This document shows positions 35,260-42,496 of a stretch of DNA of 57,853 bases, in pieces. Where the stretch lies: the NCBI GenBank assembly GCA_036824245.1, contig DAITAO010000009.1, positions 1-57,853 on the forward strand, in the 5' to 3' direction. The notes under the pieces are model-generated. The model was not told where the DNA came from. It ran no database searches and saw nothing but the letters and a program-made list of their open reading frames with translations. Each line of letters begins with the position of its first letter. Position 1 is the stretch's first letter. The translations under genes and the position numbers were made by a program. This DNA comes from JACVRM01 sp036824245. GTDB lineage: Bacteria; Actinomycetota; Thermoleophilia; Gaiellales; Gaiellaceae.

Positions 35260-35291
35260 GACAGGCCCGCCTCAGAAGAGACGGGCCTGTC
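35260..35291 (-). terminator. Hairpin after the YAV-repeat S8 protease gene
   Basis: A 10-base-pair inverted repeat GACAGGCCCG (35260-35269) and CGGGCCTGTC (35282-35291), loop of 12 bases, 34 bases beyond the S8 stop. The following minus-strand bases (TATGTAGG) are only weakly T-rich, so termination may be partial. Confidence 0.55.
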
Positions 35292-35324
35292 TCGGACGAG
35301 GAAGTGTCCGGGAGAAGCCTTGGA

Positions 35325-36758
35325 TTAGCCTCCGACGGCGCGGAGCGCATCCACGCGGCCGGAGCCGAAGAGCGCGTCGTAGCCGGGCGCGCCGATGTCG
35401 ATTGCAGTGCCCTGAAGCTTGGCCTGGACCTGGTCCGGCTTGATCTCGACGTCCCCGTCGGCGCCGACTTTGCCGTAGCGACTCACGATGAGCGCCGCAA
35501 CTCCGGCCGCGTGCGGCGAGGCCATCGACGTCCCGTTCGCGGTCAGGTACTGATGGTTGGGGAAGGTCGAGTACACGGCCGCAATGCCGTCACTCGCATC
35601 GGCGTCACCGCCCGTCGAGCCGTTGCCACCGGGCGCGGCGACGTCCGCCGAGCCGTAGCCGTAGTTCGAGTAGCCCGCCTTCAGGCCATTTGCGCCGAGA
35701 GAGGTCACGCCGATCACGCCCGGCGATTCGGAGGGCACGACCTTGCAGCCCGCGTACGCGCTGCTGGCGAGGTCGAGGTTCGAGTTTCCGAGAGCCGCGA
35801 CCGGAACCACACCACGGCTCCGCGCGTAGGCGAGCGCGCGCTCGATCGCCATGACCGTGGCGCTGTCGTTCGGGTTGCACTCGACGAGCTGCTCGTCGTC
35901 GGCGTAGAAGCTCATGTTGATGACGTCGAGCTCGATGTCGCCGGCGTACGTGATGCCGTCCACGACCGCGCTCCACCAGCATGCATAGACCTGGCAAACG
36001 GTGACGGGTACGAGGGTCACGTCGGGCGCCACGCCGACGATCCCGACGCCGTTCGACTGCGCGGCGATCGAACCGGCGACGTGCGTCCCGTGGAAGCTGG
36101 TATCCACACACGGCTGCGTCACGCCGAGGCTGGGCGACAGCGAGACGCGACCGCGGGAGCAGTCGACGTTCGACGTGCCGGCGAGCAGGCCGGCGTCCGT
36201 GAAGTCGATGTGCCTGCCATCGATGCCGCTGTCGAGCACGCCCACGTCGACGGCGCGCGAGCCCGGCGTGCGAGCGTGGGCTCGGTCCGTGCGGATCATC
36301 TCCATGTCCCACTGCAGCCCCTCGTCCGGATCGTCCTGGAGATCCGGGTTCGAGCGCTTACCGTTTCCCTGCTTTGGAGCCGAGTCGGGCTCCTTGCCCT
36401 TTGCCGCCTTGTCCGTGCTGACGCTCTCGATGACGGCGTAGCCGTCGACGACGGCGTACTGCTGGACGAGCGTCGCGAAATCAGAGTTCGCAGACTCGGC
36501 GATGATGACGCCTATCTGCTTGCTCAGATCGCTCGTGACCGTCCCGCCGGCAGCCTGGACGGCGTAGACGGCGTACTGATGGGTCACTGCGTAGACGGCG
36601 TAGCTCGAGCCGACCGCATACCCGTCGGTCACGGCGTAATCGCCGTCCAAGGTGATGATGTAGCGCTTCGTGTCGACTGCGTAGCCGCTCGCGGTGCTCG
36701 CTCCCAAGCCGAGCGCCACTACGGCCAGTCCCGCAGCCAGCAGCAGGCGGTGAAACAT
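35325..36758 (-). CDS. Secreted S8 (subtilisin-like) protease with YAV-repeat propeptide
   Basis: 477 residues. Signal peptide 1-25. Catalytic triad D176 (VLDSGIDG), H223 (FHGTHVAG) and S411 (NGTSMASPHAAG), with oxyanion N325 (ALGN). Residues 26-115 match an inhibitor-I9-like propeptide (KRYIITLDG ... GGTVTSDLSKQIGVIIAES) but contain nine Tyr-Ala-Val tripeptides at 26, 41, 47, 53, 56, 62, 65, 101 and 107. Seven lie in or before the loop after the first strand. This is not normal for the family. The ATG at 36758 has GAGGAGGAAAG before it; a longer frame from 36824 lacks a signal peptide start. A promoter with the shared motif lies upstream. Confidence 0.92.
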   Translation of the reverse strand: MFHRLLLAAGLAVVALGLGASTASGYAVDTKRYIITLDGDYAVTDGYAVGSSYAVYAVTHQYAVYAVQAAGGTVTSDLSKQIGVIIAESANSDFATLVQQYAVVDGYAVIESVSTDKAAKGKEPDSAPKQGNGKRSNPDLQDDPDEGLQWDMEMIRTDRAHARTPGSRAVDVGVLDSGIDGRHIDFTDAGLLAGTSNVDCSRGRVSLSPSLGVTQPCVDTSFHGTHVAGSIAAQSNGVGIVGVAPDVTLVPVTVCQVYACWWSAVVDGITYAGDIELDVINMSFYADDEQLVECNPNDSATVMAIERALAYARSRGVVPVAALGNSNLDLASSAYAGCKVVPSESPGVIGVTSLGANGLKAGYSNYGYGSADVAAPGGNGSTGGDADASDGIAAVYSTFPNHQYLTANGTSMASPHAAGVAALIVSRYGKVGADGDVEIKPDQVQAKLQGTAIDIGAPGYDALFGSGRVDALRAVGG

Positions 36759-36815
36759 TTCTGTCTTTCCTCCTCGTCCGTGGTGGTGCGAGCGGTTCCT
36801 ACCCGCTCGCCGCGC

Positions 36816-36844
36816 ATTTAACACACCACTCGGGAGGGTGGCAA
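36816..36844 (-). promoter_or_regulatory. Promoter with ACC-N7-GTGGTG motif before the YAV S8 protease
   Basis: TTGCCA (36844-36839) and TTAAAT (36821-36816) are 17 bases apart on the minus strand. The spacer holds ACCC-N5-AGTGGTG (36839-36824). It lies in the 144-base gap between the two S8 genes; nothing else was identified there apart from the ribosome site near 36765. Confidence 0.52.
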
Positions 36845-36902
36845 GAGGAGATTCGCAGTGAGATCGCGATAGTTTTGTGCAGAAGAACTGCCGAAAGCTA
36901 CG

Positions 36903-39554
36903 TCAGGACTGCTCGTCGAGCGTGATGACGAAGCCGCCGAAGGTGCCCACCGAGCAGGGACAGAGGGCGGGCGTGCGAGCCCGATTCACGACCACGTAAT
37001 GGCGACCGGCCGCCGGCGTCGCCAGTGTCAGGACCTGCGGAGCCGCCTGGGTGCTCGGCACCCGGCCGGCGTCCGCGATCAGATCCGTTCGCCCGGGCGA
37101 TTCGAAGGGATGCGTCGACGTGATCAGGTTGAGCTGGGCATCGTAGAGATAGAGGTCGTACGTATCGGCCGACGCCACGTCGTAGACCGCGAAGCGGGCA
37201 CGCGCCAGCCCCGAAGCGAGATCGACGGCGTACACGAGCCAGTCCGAGGCTGCGCCGCCCACGCCTCCACCGAGCGAGGGCCATGAGGTGTTGCCCTTGG
37301 AGAAGACGTCGGTCGCCGACGCGACGAGCGCCTGCGGGCCGGGGGGGTTGCCCGTCAGCTTGCTCAGGTCGTGCATGGGCACCGAGGCAAACACGGGGAC
37401 CCGCAGCGTCTGTCCGCCCGCCACGTTGACCACCAGACGACCTGTGTAGTGGCCGGGCGCTGAGTTGGCGGGCGCCCTGACGGTGGGGTTTACGACCGCC
37501 TCCTTCCCCTTGGCGAGCTTGAGCTTCCCCGGCAGGTTGACGCGCCAGGTGGTGGACGTGGTGCCCGGCTGAATGGAACGGCTGCCGTCCGATGGGTGGC
37601 CGGCCTCGAACGCAAACGTGATCGTGAACGGCCCTGCGCCCGGCGCCGCGTGCACGACGAAGCCCTGGCTCGCAGAGGCGCCCGCCTTCAGCGCGCCGAT
37701 CTGCCAGCTGCTCTGCAGATCGCGCGGCCCGGTGCCGGCCGCGACCCCGGTCCCGGACGCCGTGCTGTAGACGACGACGCCGTCGCGAAGCGCGGCGATC
37801 GCCCGCCCCACGTTGACCTTGCCCGCTCCTTCGGCCAGCGGCCCGACGTAGTTGTCGGTGGGCCCATTGCGGACTTCGTAGCCGGTCTGCGAGCCCGAGA
37901 GGCTGTTGAAGAAGTCGGCCCCGAGACCGCAGAACGTGAAGAGCACGGGATCAATCGTGGCGCAGTTGAGCTGCGTCTGGACGTCCGTAGTGAGGATCAC
38001 GCGCGCCTCGAACAGGTCCGGGCCTGCGGTGTTCGCAAGCGCTGCTCGCACGAGGGCGTACTCGCGCGCGGGCACCGAGGCGATCCCGGACTTCCCGACA
38101 GGATCGGCGCCGTGCCTGAGGCGGTAGGCCTGCAGGACGAGTGCGCTTGCTCCGGCGACGGCCGGCGTCGCCATCGAGGTGCCGGTGGCGGTCGCGTACC
38201 ACGGGTCGCCACGCGTGCCCAGGTTGAGGTCGTTCGTCAGCATGGCTGTGCCGGTCGACGCCTGCGGGGCCACGATGGCGTACCCGGGCGCGACCACGTC
38301 GGGGCGCAGCCACAGGTCTCCGGTCGGGCCGCGAGACGACATGCTCGAGACCGACGCCGGCTGGTCGCCGGGCCCACTCGCGCACGAGTTGTCCTTGGGC
38401 GGCGAGAACGGGTGCCGCCAGCCTGCGCACGTGTCCCCGGAAGCCGTGTCGTCGTGATTGACATCCCAGTCCTTGGCCGCCGCGCCTACGCTGAGCGCCT
38501 GCGCCGCCGAGCCGGGCGACTCCAGCGCGCTCCCGACGAAGGGGCCGCTGTTGCCGATCGCGACGACGAAGAGCGTGCCATAGCGCTTCGCCAGGCTGTT
38601 CAGCGCCTGGCTGACCAGGTCGAGGTCGTTGCTCGAGTTGAGCCTCCCCGGACGTACCTCCGAGGCGAGACTCATGTTGACGATGTCCGCTCCGAGGCCG
38701 TTGACGGGCAGCAGGCCGTCTTGGCAGACGACCAGGCTCGGAGGCGAGGCAGCCCACTCCATCGCTTTCAGCAGGTCGCTGTTGAGACCGGCGCCCGTGT
38801 CGTCGAGCACCTTCGCGACTCCGAGCTCCGCACCGGGCGCCACTCCCGCGTGCTTGCCGTCGTCCGTTGAGCCCGGCGCACCCTGCCCCGTGCCGGTGGC
38901 GATACCGGCCACGTGCGTGCCGTGACCGTGGCCGTCGGCGCTGCCGAGCGAAGAGCAGCCGCCGTTGTTGAAGTTCCCACGCCCGACCACCTTCGGCGCA
39001 CCGCCGACCGACCAGTGCTTGAAGTCGAGGTTGTCGAGGTCGGCGTGCAGGCTGTCCAGGCCGGTGTCGAGGACCGCGATCCGCACTCCGGCGCCGGTCA
39101 CGCCCTGCGCCCACCAGGGCGGGGCGCCGACATCCGCCGGCGTGCCCCGCGTCTGGTCGACGAACGGCTCATGGCTCTGCGCTTGGACGAGCGCGACCGG
39201 CTGCAGCCGAATCACCCAGGAGAGCGACGCCACGCGCCGCGCCGCGGCCGGTCGGGAGGCAAGCGCGAAGGCATCGACGGCGCTGTAGCGCTGGAGGACC
39301 CGTGCGCCGACGCGATCGAGCTCCCGTGCGCGGCCGGCGCTCGCCGCGCCGCGGACGATCGCGAAGTACGCAATCTCGCCTGCGCGGTAATCGGGCACGT
39401 GAGAGGCGATGCGCGGATCGAGCCGGCCGGGCCCGTTGACGAGGCTTGCCAGACCGCCGCGCAGCTTGGAATCGGCGCCGACCGCGCCGGGGGCAACCGA
39501 AGCCGCGGCGGCCGCCGTGAGCGAAGCCACCAACGTCAGCGCGAACAGCCGCAT
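36903..39554 (-). CDS. Large secreted S8 (subtilisin-like) protease
   Basis: 883 residues. Signal peptide 1-26. The propeptide region (27-140) is short and divergent. Triad: D163 (VLDTGLDS), H211 (GHGHGTHVAG), S460 (TGTSMATPAVAG); oxyanion N335 (AIGNSGP). An extended region after the catalytic domain (about 600-883) has Ig-like or prepeptidase-type beta structure, including ALVASATDVFSKGNTSWPSLGGGVGG and a C-terminal domain with DTYDLYLYDAQ. It is expected to act outside the cell, perhaps on matrix protein. No shared motif was seen upstream of its ATG, unlike the neighbouring S8 gene. Confidence 0.92.
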   Translation of the reverse strand: MRLFALTLVASLTAAAAASVAPGAVGADSKLRGGLASLVNGPGRLDPRIASHVPDYRAGEIAYFAIVRGAASAGRARELDRVGARVLQRYSAVDAFALASRPAAARRVASLSWVIRLQPVALVQAQSHEPFVDQTRGTPADVGAPPWWAQGVTGAGVRIAVLDTGLDSLHADLDNLDFKHWSVGGAPKVVGRGNFNNGGCSSLGSADGHGHGTHVAGIATGTGQGAPGSTDDGKHAGVAPGAELGVAKVLDDTGAGLNSDLLKAMEWAASPPSLVVCQDGLLPVNGLGADIVNMSLASEVRPGRLNSSNDLDLVSQALNSLAKRYGTLFVVAIGNSGPFVGSALESPGSAAQALSVGAAAKDWDVNHDDTASGDTCAGWRHPFSPPKDNSCASGPGDQPASVSSMSSRGPTGDLWLRPDVVAPGYAIVAPQASTGTAMLTNDLNLGTRGDPWYATATGTSMATPAVAGASALVLQAYRLRHGADPVGKSGIASVPAREYALVRAALANTAGPDLFEARVILTTDVQTQLNCATIDPVLFTFCGLGADFFNSLSGSQTGYEVRNGPTDNYVGPLAEGAGKVNVGRAIAALRDGVVVYSTASGTGVAAGTGPRDLQSSWQIGALKAGASASQGFVVHAAPGAGPFTITFAFEAGHPSDGSRSIQPGTTSTTWRVNLPGKLKLAKGKEAVVNPTVRAPANSAPGHYTGRLVVNVAGGQTLRVPVFASVPMHDLSKLTGNPPGPQALVASATDVFSKGNTSWPSLGGGVGGAASDWLVYAVDLASGLARARFAVYDVASADTYDLYLYDAQLNLITSTHPFESPGRTDLIADAGRVPSTQAAPQVLTLATPAAGRHYVVVNRARTPALCPCSVGTFGGFVITLDEQS

Positions 39555-39630
39555 CGCCTTGAACTCCCTCCTTGACCCGCCGCCGCAACCCCCGCTGCGT
39601 GAGCGTACTACGAGGCGGCGGACCGCGCTA

Positions 39631-40467
39631 CTAGGCGGTCTTGGCGACCGGCGTGCGCACGAGCCGGTCGTACGCCTCGTCGAACGTGAGGCCCTGCTCC
39701 CAGAGCGTGGTGAAGGCGATCTTCAACGTGGTTGCGAGCGAGGGGTGCTCGACGACGACCATGGTCAGGTCGGAACCGCCCGCCACGGGATCCTCCATGC
39801 CGAACATCACGATGGTCTCGTCGATGATCACGAGCTTGAGCGGCAGCTCCTCCACGAACCGCGCCTCCTCGCCGGCCTCGATGAACTGGCGCACGCCCTC
39901 GCTCGTCGCCTCGTCGTCGAAGACGGAGAACTCGTAGACGCTGCGGGCCGAGTGCGTGCGCGTCACCTCGAGCCCCTTCTCCTCTTCCTGCGGTGGGGTG
40001 GCGTACGGCGGCTTCGTGAAAACGAGGATCTCGTCCTTGATCTCCTCTTGCAGCTCGCTGAAGCGCTCGTTGATGGCGCGACGGTCGCGCAGCACCTCGA
40101 TGTAGTCGAGCGGATCGGTCTCGCTCTGGCCCGCCTTGAAGGCGGGCGCGAGCTGCTGGATCATCGTCTTGGCGTCGCGTTCGATCTCCTCGACGGCCTG
40201 GCGGCGGTCGTTGACGAGGCGCTCGATGGCGGCGTCCGGCGCTGCGCCCACGTACTTGACGACACGGCCCGGCCGCGTCGAGGCCAGCCCGCGCTCGACC
40301 AGGCTGGCGAGCACGTCGTAGATCCGCTGGCGGGGCACGCCTGCGATCCGGGCGACCTCGGCGGCAGTGGAGGAGCCCCGGCGAATGAGGGCCAGGTACG
40401 CCTTGGCCTCGTACATCGTGAGCCCGAGGCGCGTTAGCTGATCGATATGGCGTTGCTGCCCGTCCAT
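39631..40467 (-). CDS. TrmB-family transcriptional regulator
   Basis: 278 residues. The N-terminal winged helix is TrmB-like: LTRLGLTMYEAKAYLALIRRGSSTAAEVARIAGVPRQRIYDVLASLVERGL. A coiled helix (residues 85-115) leads to a C-terminal effector domain (FSELQEEIKDEILVFTKPPY, then LKLVIIDETIVMFGMEDP). TrmB regulators usually sense sugars or redox ligands; the effector here is unknown. Its position next to secreted proteases makes it a candidate controller of them, an inference from place only. A TTGACA-18-TACGAT promoter ends eight bases before the ATG, so the message may be leaderless. Confidence 0.85.
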   Translation of the reverse strand: MDGQQRHIDQLTRLGLTMYEAKAYLALIRRGSSTAAEVARIAGVPRQRIYDVLASLVERGLASTRPGRVVKYVGAAPDAAIERLVNDRRQAVEEIERDAKTMIQQLAPAFKAGQSETDPLDYIEVLRDRRAINERFSELQEEIKDEILVFTKPPYATPPQEEEKGLEVTRTHSARSVYEFSVFDDEATSEGVRQFIEAGEEARFVEELPLKLVIIDETIVMFGMEDPVAGGSDLTMVVVEHPSLATTLKIAFTTLWEQGLTFDEAYDRLVRTPVAKTA

Positions 40468-40474
40468 GCGCTCA

Positions 40475-40504
40475 ATCGTAGGGTGCCACCCGGACGAGTG
40501 TCAA
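40475..40504 (-). promoter_or_regulatory. Promoter of the TrmB-type regulator (leaderless layout)
   Basis: Minus strand TTGACA at 40504-40499 and TACGAT at 40480-40475, spacing 18. The predicted start falls at or next to the ATG at 40467, implying a message without a 5' leader. Confidence 0.55.
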
Positions 40505-40517
40505 CGTAGACGGCCCA

Positions 40518-41093
40518 CTACTCGGGAGTGGAGTAACCCCGCATTCCGTCGCGGAGCAGTGCGTAGAAGCGGTCCGCAAGCTCGTCGGTGTCACGACCCG
40601 GCTGCAGCCACGTGTACGCCCAGTTGGCGGCGGAGAGGAGCAGCAGCGCGGCGGTCGCGTCGTCGAGGTCGGTGCGCAGCTCGCCGAGCTCGCGGCCCTC
40701 GCGGAAGAGCGCGCGGATGCGCTCCTCGTACCGCCGCCGCTCCGCGATGATCCCCTCGCGCCGCTCGCCTTCGAGATAGCGCCACTCGCGCACGAACACG
40801 GTGGCCACGTCAAGCTGCTCGGCCACGACCCGCAGGTGGCCACGCAGAGCGAGGCGGATGCGCTCGGAGGCCGGAGCGTGCTCGGGCAGGCCGTCGAGCA
40901 CCCCGTGAAAAGCCTGCGCGCCGTCGCGCATCGTCTCGTAGAGCAGGTCCTGCTTGGAGGAAATGTGGGCGTAAAGCGAGCCTTTCTGCACGCCCATCGC
41001 CTGCGCGAGGTCGCCGATCGACGTCCCGTGAAACCCCTTCTCGGCAAACAGGCGGGCCGCCTGCCGGGTTAGCTCCGAACGCCGCGTGGCCAT
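40518..41093 (-). CDS. paaR: TetR-family regulator, probable repressor of the paa operon (PaaR-like)
   Basis: 191 residues. The N-terminal TetR helix-turn-helix is complete: RRSELTRQAARLFAEKGFHGTSIGDLAQAMGVQKGSLYAHISSKQDLLYE. The C-terminal ligand domain has the TetR_C-type stretch RALFREGRELGELRTDLDDATAALLLLSAANW. It is divergent from paaA, with a PaaR-type palindrome between them. In Thermus and other bacteria PaaR releases DNA on binding phenylacetyl-CoA; the same is inferred here. The ATG at 41093 is chosen since the domain starts right after it; the longer frame to 41150 overlaps the operator and paaA. Confidence 0.82.
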   Translation of the reverse strand: MATRRSELTRQAARLFAEKGFHGTSIGDLAQAMGVQKGSLYAHISSKQDLLYETMRDGAQAFHGVLDGLPEHAPASERIRLALRGHLRVVAEQLDVATVFVREWRYLEGERREGIIAERRRYEERIRALFREGRELGELRTDLDDATAALLLLSAANWAYTWLQPGRDTDELADRFYALLRDGMRGYSTPE

Positions 41094-41107
41094 ACTAGAA
41101 TGACACC

Positions 41108-41121
41108 CTAACGATCGTTCG
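41108..41121. promoter_or_regulatory. PaaR/TetR-type operator
   Basis: CTAACGATCGTTCG, a palindrome around ATCGAT-like centre AACGATCGTT, between the divergent tetR and paaA genes. It fits the CNAACGNNCGTTNG form that I recall for PaaR of Thermus. It lies 14 bases before the paaA GTG and 15 before the tetR ATG, so it should control both. Confidence 0.7.
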
Positions 41122-41134
41122 GTTGGGAGGCTCC

Positions 41135-42037
41135 GTGGACACGCAAACACAGGAATTCCTCGAGTACGTGCAGTCAGGTGGGCAGGTCGAGACCGACGAC
41201 TGGATGCCGGACGAGTACCGGATGAAGCTCATCAAGTTCATCGAGATGCACGGCAACTCCGAGCTCATGGGAGTGCTGCCGGAGCGCGAGTGGATCCTGC
41301 GAGCGCCGACCCTGCAGCGCAAGCTGGCGCTGACCGCCAAGGTGCAGGACGAGGTCGGGCACTCACAGCTCATATACCGGGTCGTCGAGGACCTCGGGAA
41401 ACCACGCGAGCAGTGTCTCGCCGACTTGATCTCGGGCAAGAGCAAGTTCCACAACGTCTTCCACTACCCGACCAAGACGTGGGGCGACGTGGGCGTCATC
41501 GCCTGGCTAGTCGACGCAGCCGCGATCATCTCCCAGAAGGCGCTGCTCAAGTGCTCGTACGCGCCGTACGCGCGCATCATGAAGAAGATCTGCTGGGAGG
41601 AGTCGTTCCACATCCTGCACGGACGCGACGTCGTACTGACGCTCATGAACGGCACCGACGAGCAGCGCGAGCTCGTGCAGGAGGCTGTCGACCGCTGGTG
41701 GGAGCCGCTCATGCACTTCCACGGCAACCAGATCCCGTTCGACGAGGATCCGATGTGCGTCTGGCGCATCAAGAGCCAGGCGAACGAGGACGCCCGGCAG
41801 CAGTTCCTGGACGGCTACGTCCCGCAGATCTGGGAGCTCGGGCTGACCGTGCCCGACCCGGCGCTGCGCAAGGACGACGAGACGGGCGTCTGGCAGTACA
41901 CCGAGCCGGACTGGGACGTGCTGCGGCGCGTCGTGACCGGCCACGGACCCAAGAGCGCCGAACGGCTCGAGCTGCGGCGGCTCGCGCGCGAGGACACGGC
42001 CTGGGTGCGCAAGGTCGTGCTCGCCGAAGCAGCGTGA
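41135..42037 (+). CDS. paaA: 1,2-phenylacetyl-CoA epoxidase, subunit A
   Basis: 300 residues. Catalytic di-iron subunit of the PaaABCE monooxygenase that epoxidises the ring of phenylacetyl-CoA. Two E-x-x-H iron motifs are seen: DEVGHSQLIYRVVED and CWEESFHILHGRDV. Also typical are ERDWILRAP-like EREWILRAPTLQRKL and HYPTKTWGDVGVIAWLVD. GTG start at 41135 with GGGAGG four bases before; a TTG at 41123 is in frame but lies in the operator region. The stop originally overlapped paaB, as the sequence just downstream suggests. Confidence 0.95.
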   Translation: MDTQTQEFLEYVQSGGQVETDDWMPDEYRMKLIKFIEMHGNSELMGVLPEREWILRAPTLQRKLALTAKVQDEVGHSQLIYRVVEDLGKPREQCLADLISGKSKFHNVFHYPTKTWGDVGVIAWLVDAAAIISQKALLKCSYAPYARIMKKICWEESFHILHGRDVVLTLMNGTDEQRELVQEAVDRWWEPLMHFHGNQIPFDEDPMCVWRIKSQANEDARQQFLDGYVPQIWELGLTVPDPALRKDDETGVWQYTEPDWDVLRRVVTGHGPKSAERLELRRLAREDTAWVRKVVLAEAA

Positions 42038-42053
42038 CCGGCGATCAGAGCGC
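42038..42053 (+). repeat. 16-bp direct repeat, left copy
   Basis: CCGGCGATCAGAGCGC, identical to 42195-42210. It starts right after the paaA stop and bounds a 157-base extra segment. The flanking base on each side differs, so the repeat is exactly 16 bases. Confidence 0.85.
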
Positions 42054-42112
42054 CACGATCCCTTCCGCGTGTTCTGACGCGTCGCTGAGCGTGCGGCGCC
42101 GGAGGGGACAGT

Positions 42113-42496
42113 ATGGGTAATACGGACCCGGAGAGCGACGTGCGGTCAGCGGCGCGAGCCGGCCTCGGAGGCGGGCTTCGCCCGCCGGGAGAGGCCGGCG
42201 ATCAGAGCGCGCGGACGCGGATCTGGGAAGTGTTCCGGCAGGAGCGAAGGGGTCAGGGGTTCCAGCACGCCGGCTCGCTCGAAGCGCCCGACCGCGCTTT
42301 CGCCGAGGAGTACGCGCGCGACTTCTACGGGCGACGCAACGAGTCGGTCGCGCTCTGGATCGTTCCACGCGACGAGATCCTCGAGGTCGGGGACTTCGTG
42401 GACGAGCTGGAGCGCAACTACCACCGGGTGGACGGTTACTCCATCAAGGCGAAGCTGAAGGAGGCGCGTGAACGCGCAGGAACGCTCGCTGAGTGA
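42113..42496 (+). CDS. paaB: 1,2-phenylacetyl-CoA epoxidase, subunit B, with new N-terminal extension
   Basis: 127 residues. The PaaB domain begins at residue 36 (TRIWEVFRQERRGQGFQHAGSLEAPD) and ends KAKLKEARERAG; DFYGRRNESVALWIVPRDEI is characteristic. PaaB bridges subunits in the epoxidase. The first 33 residues (MGNTDPESDVRSAARAGLGG and onward) are encoded by the 157-base insert and look non-homologous to known PaaB. The ATG at 42113 has a good ribosome site inside the insert. Overlaps paaC by 29 bases. Confidence 0.92.
   Translation: MGNTDPESDVRSAARAGLGGGLRPPGEAGDQSARTRIWEVFRQERRGQGFQHAGSLEAPDRAFAEEYARDFYGRRNESVALWIVPRDEILEVGDFVDELERNYHRVDGYSIKAKLKEARERAGTLAE
42158..42199. repeat. Hairpin within the start of paaB
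   Basis: Nested inverted repeat: outer arms GCCGGCCTC (42158-42166) and GAGGCCGGC (42191-42199), inner arms GGCGGGC (42170-42176) and GCCCGCC (42180-42186) around TTC. It lies inside the inserted segment and codes for the glycine-rich part of the PaaB extension. Confidence 0.75.
42195..42210 (+). repeat. 16-bp direct repeat, right copy
   Basis: CCGGCGATCAGAGCGC, second copy, in frame inside paaB where it codes for part of AGDQSAR. See the left copy at 42038-42053. Confidence 0.85.

Larger units (their letters stand above)
42054..42210 (+). mobile_element. 157-bp insertion between paaA and paaB, with hairpin
   Basis: The segment lies between two copies of a 16-base repeat, and the length given includes the right copy. 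Removing it rejoins paaA to paaB so that GTG at 42034 (overlapping the paaA TGA) reads VTGDQSARTRIWEVF in frame with PaaB. That is the tight GTGA overlap seen elsewhere in this genome. The insert carries its own ribosome site and ATG for paaB (GGAGGGGACAGT-ATG) and a long hairpin (42158-42199). It also contains GGGGACAGT, the complement of a repeat near 57640. It may be a small non-coding mobile repeat; it carries no transposase. Confidence 0.5.

Noticed and set aside
36432..36683. Repeated TACGCCGTC words considered as a CRISPR or DNA repeat array
   Set aside because: The spacing is irregular, the codons vary, and all copies are in frame in a protease gene, so the repeat is at the protein level.
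9292..36839. DasR site as an explanation of the ACC-N7-GTGGTG motif
   Set aside because: The DasR site reads GGT then ACC (TGGTCTAGACCA); the motif here has ACC first and GGT second, so the half-sites are in the opposite order.
41095..41101. TAGAAT as the -10 box of paaA
   Set aside because: No convincing -35 sequence is present 16-18 bases upstream, so I report only the operator.
42054..42210. The paaA-paaB insert as a coding gene of its own
   Set aside because: At 157 bases with stops in the other frames, no transposase or peptide can be supported; it is better read as a small repeat-type element.
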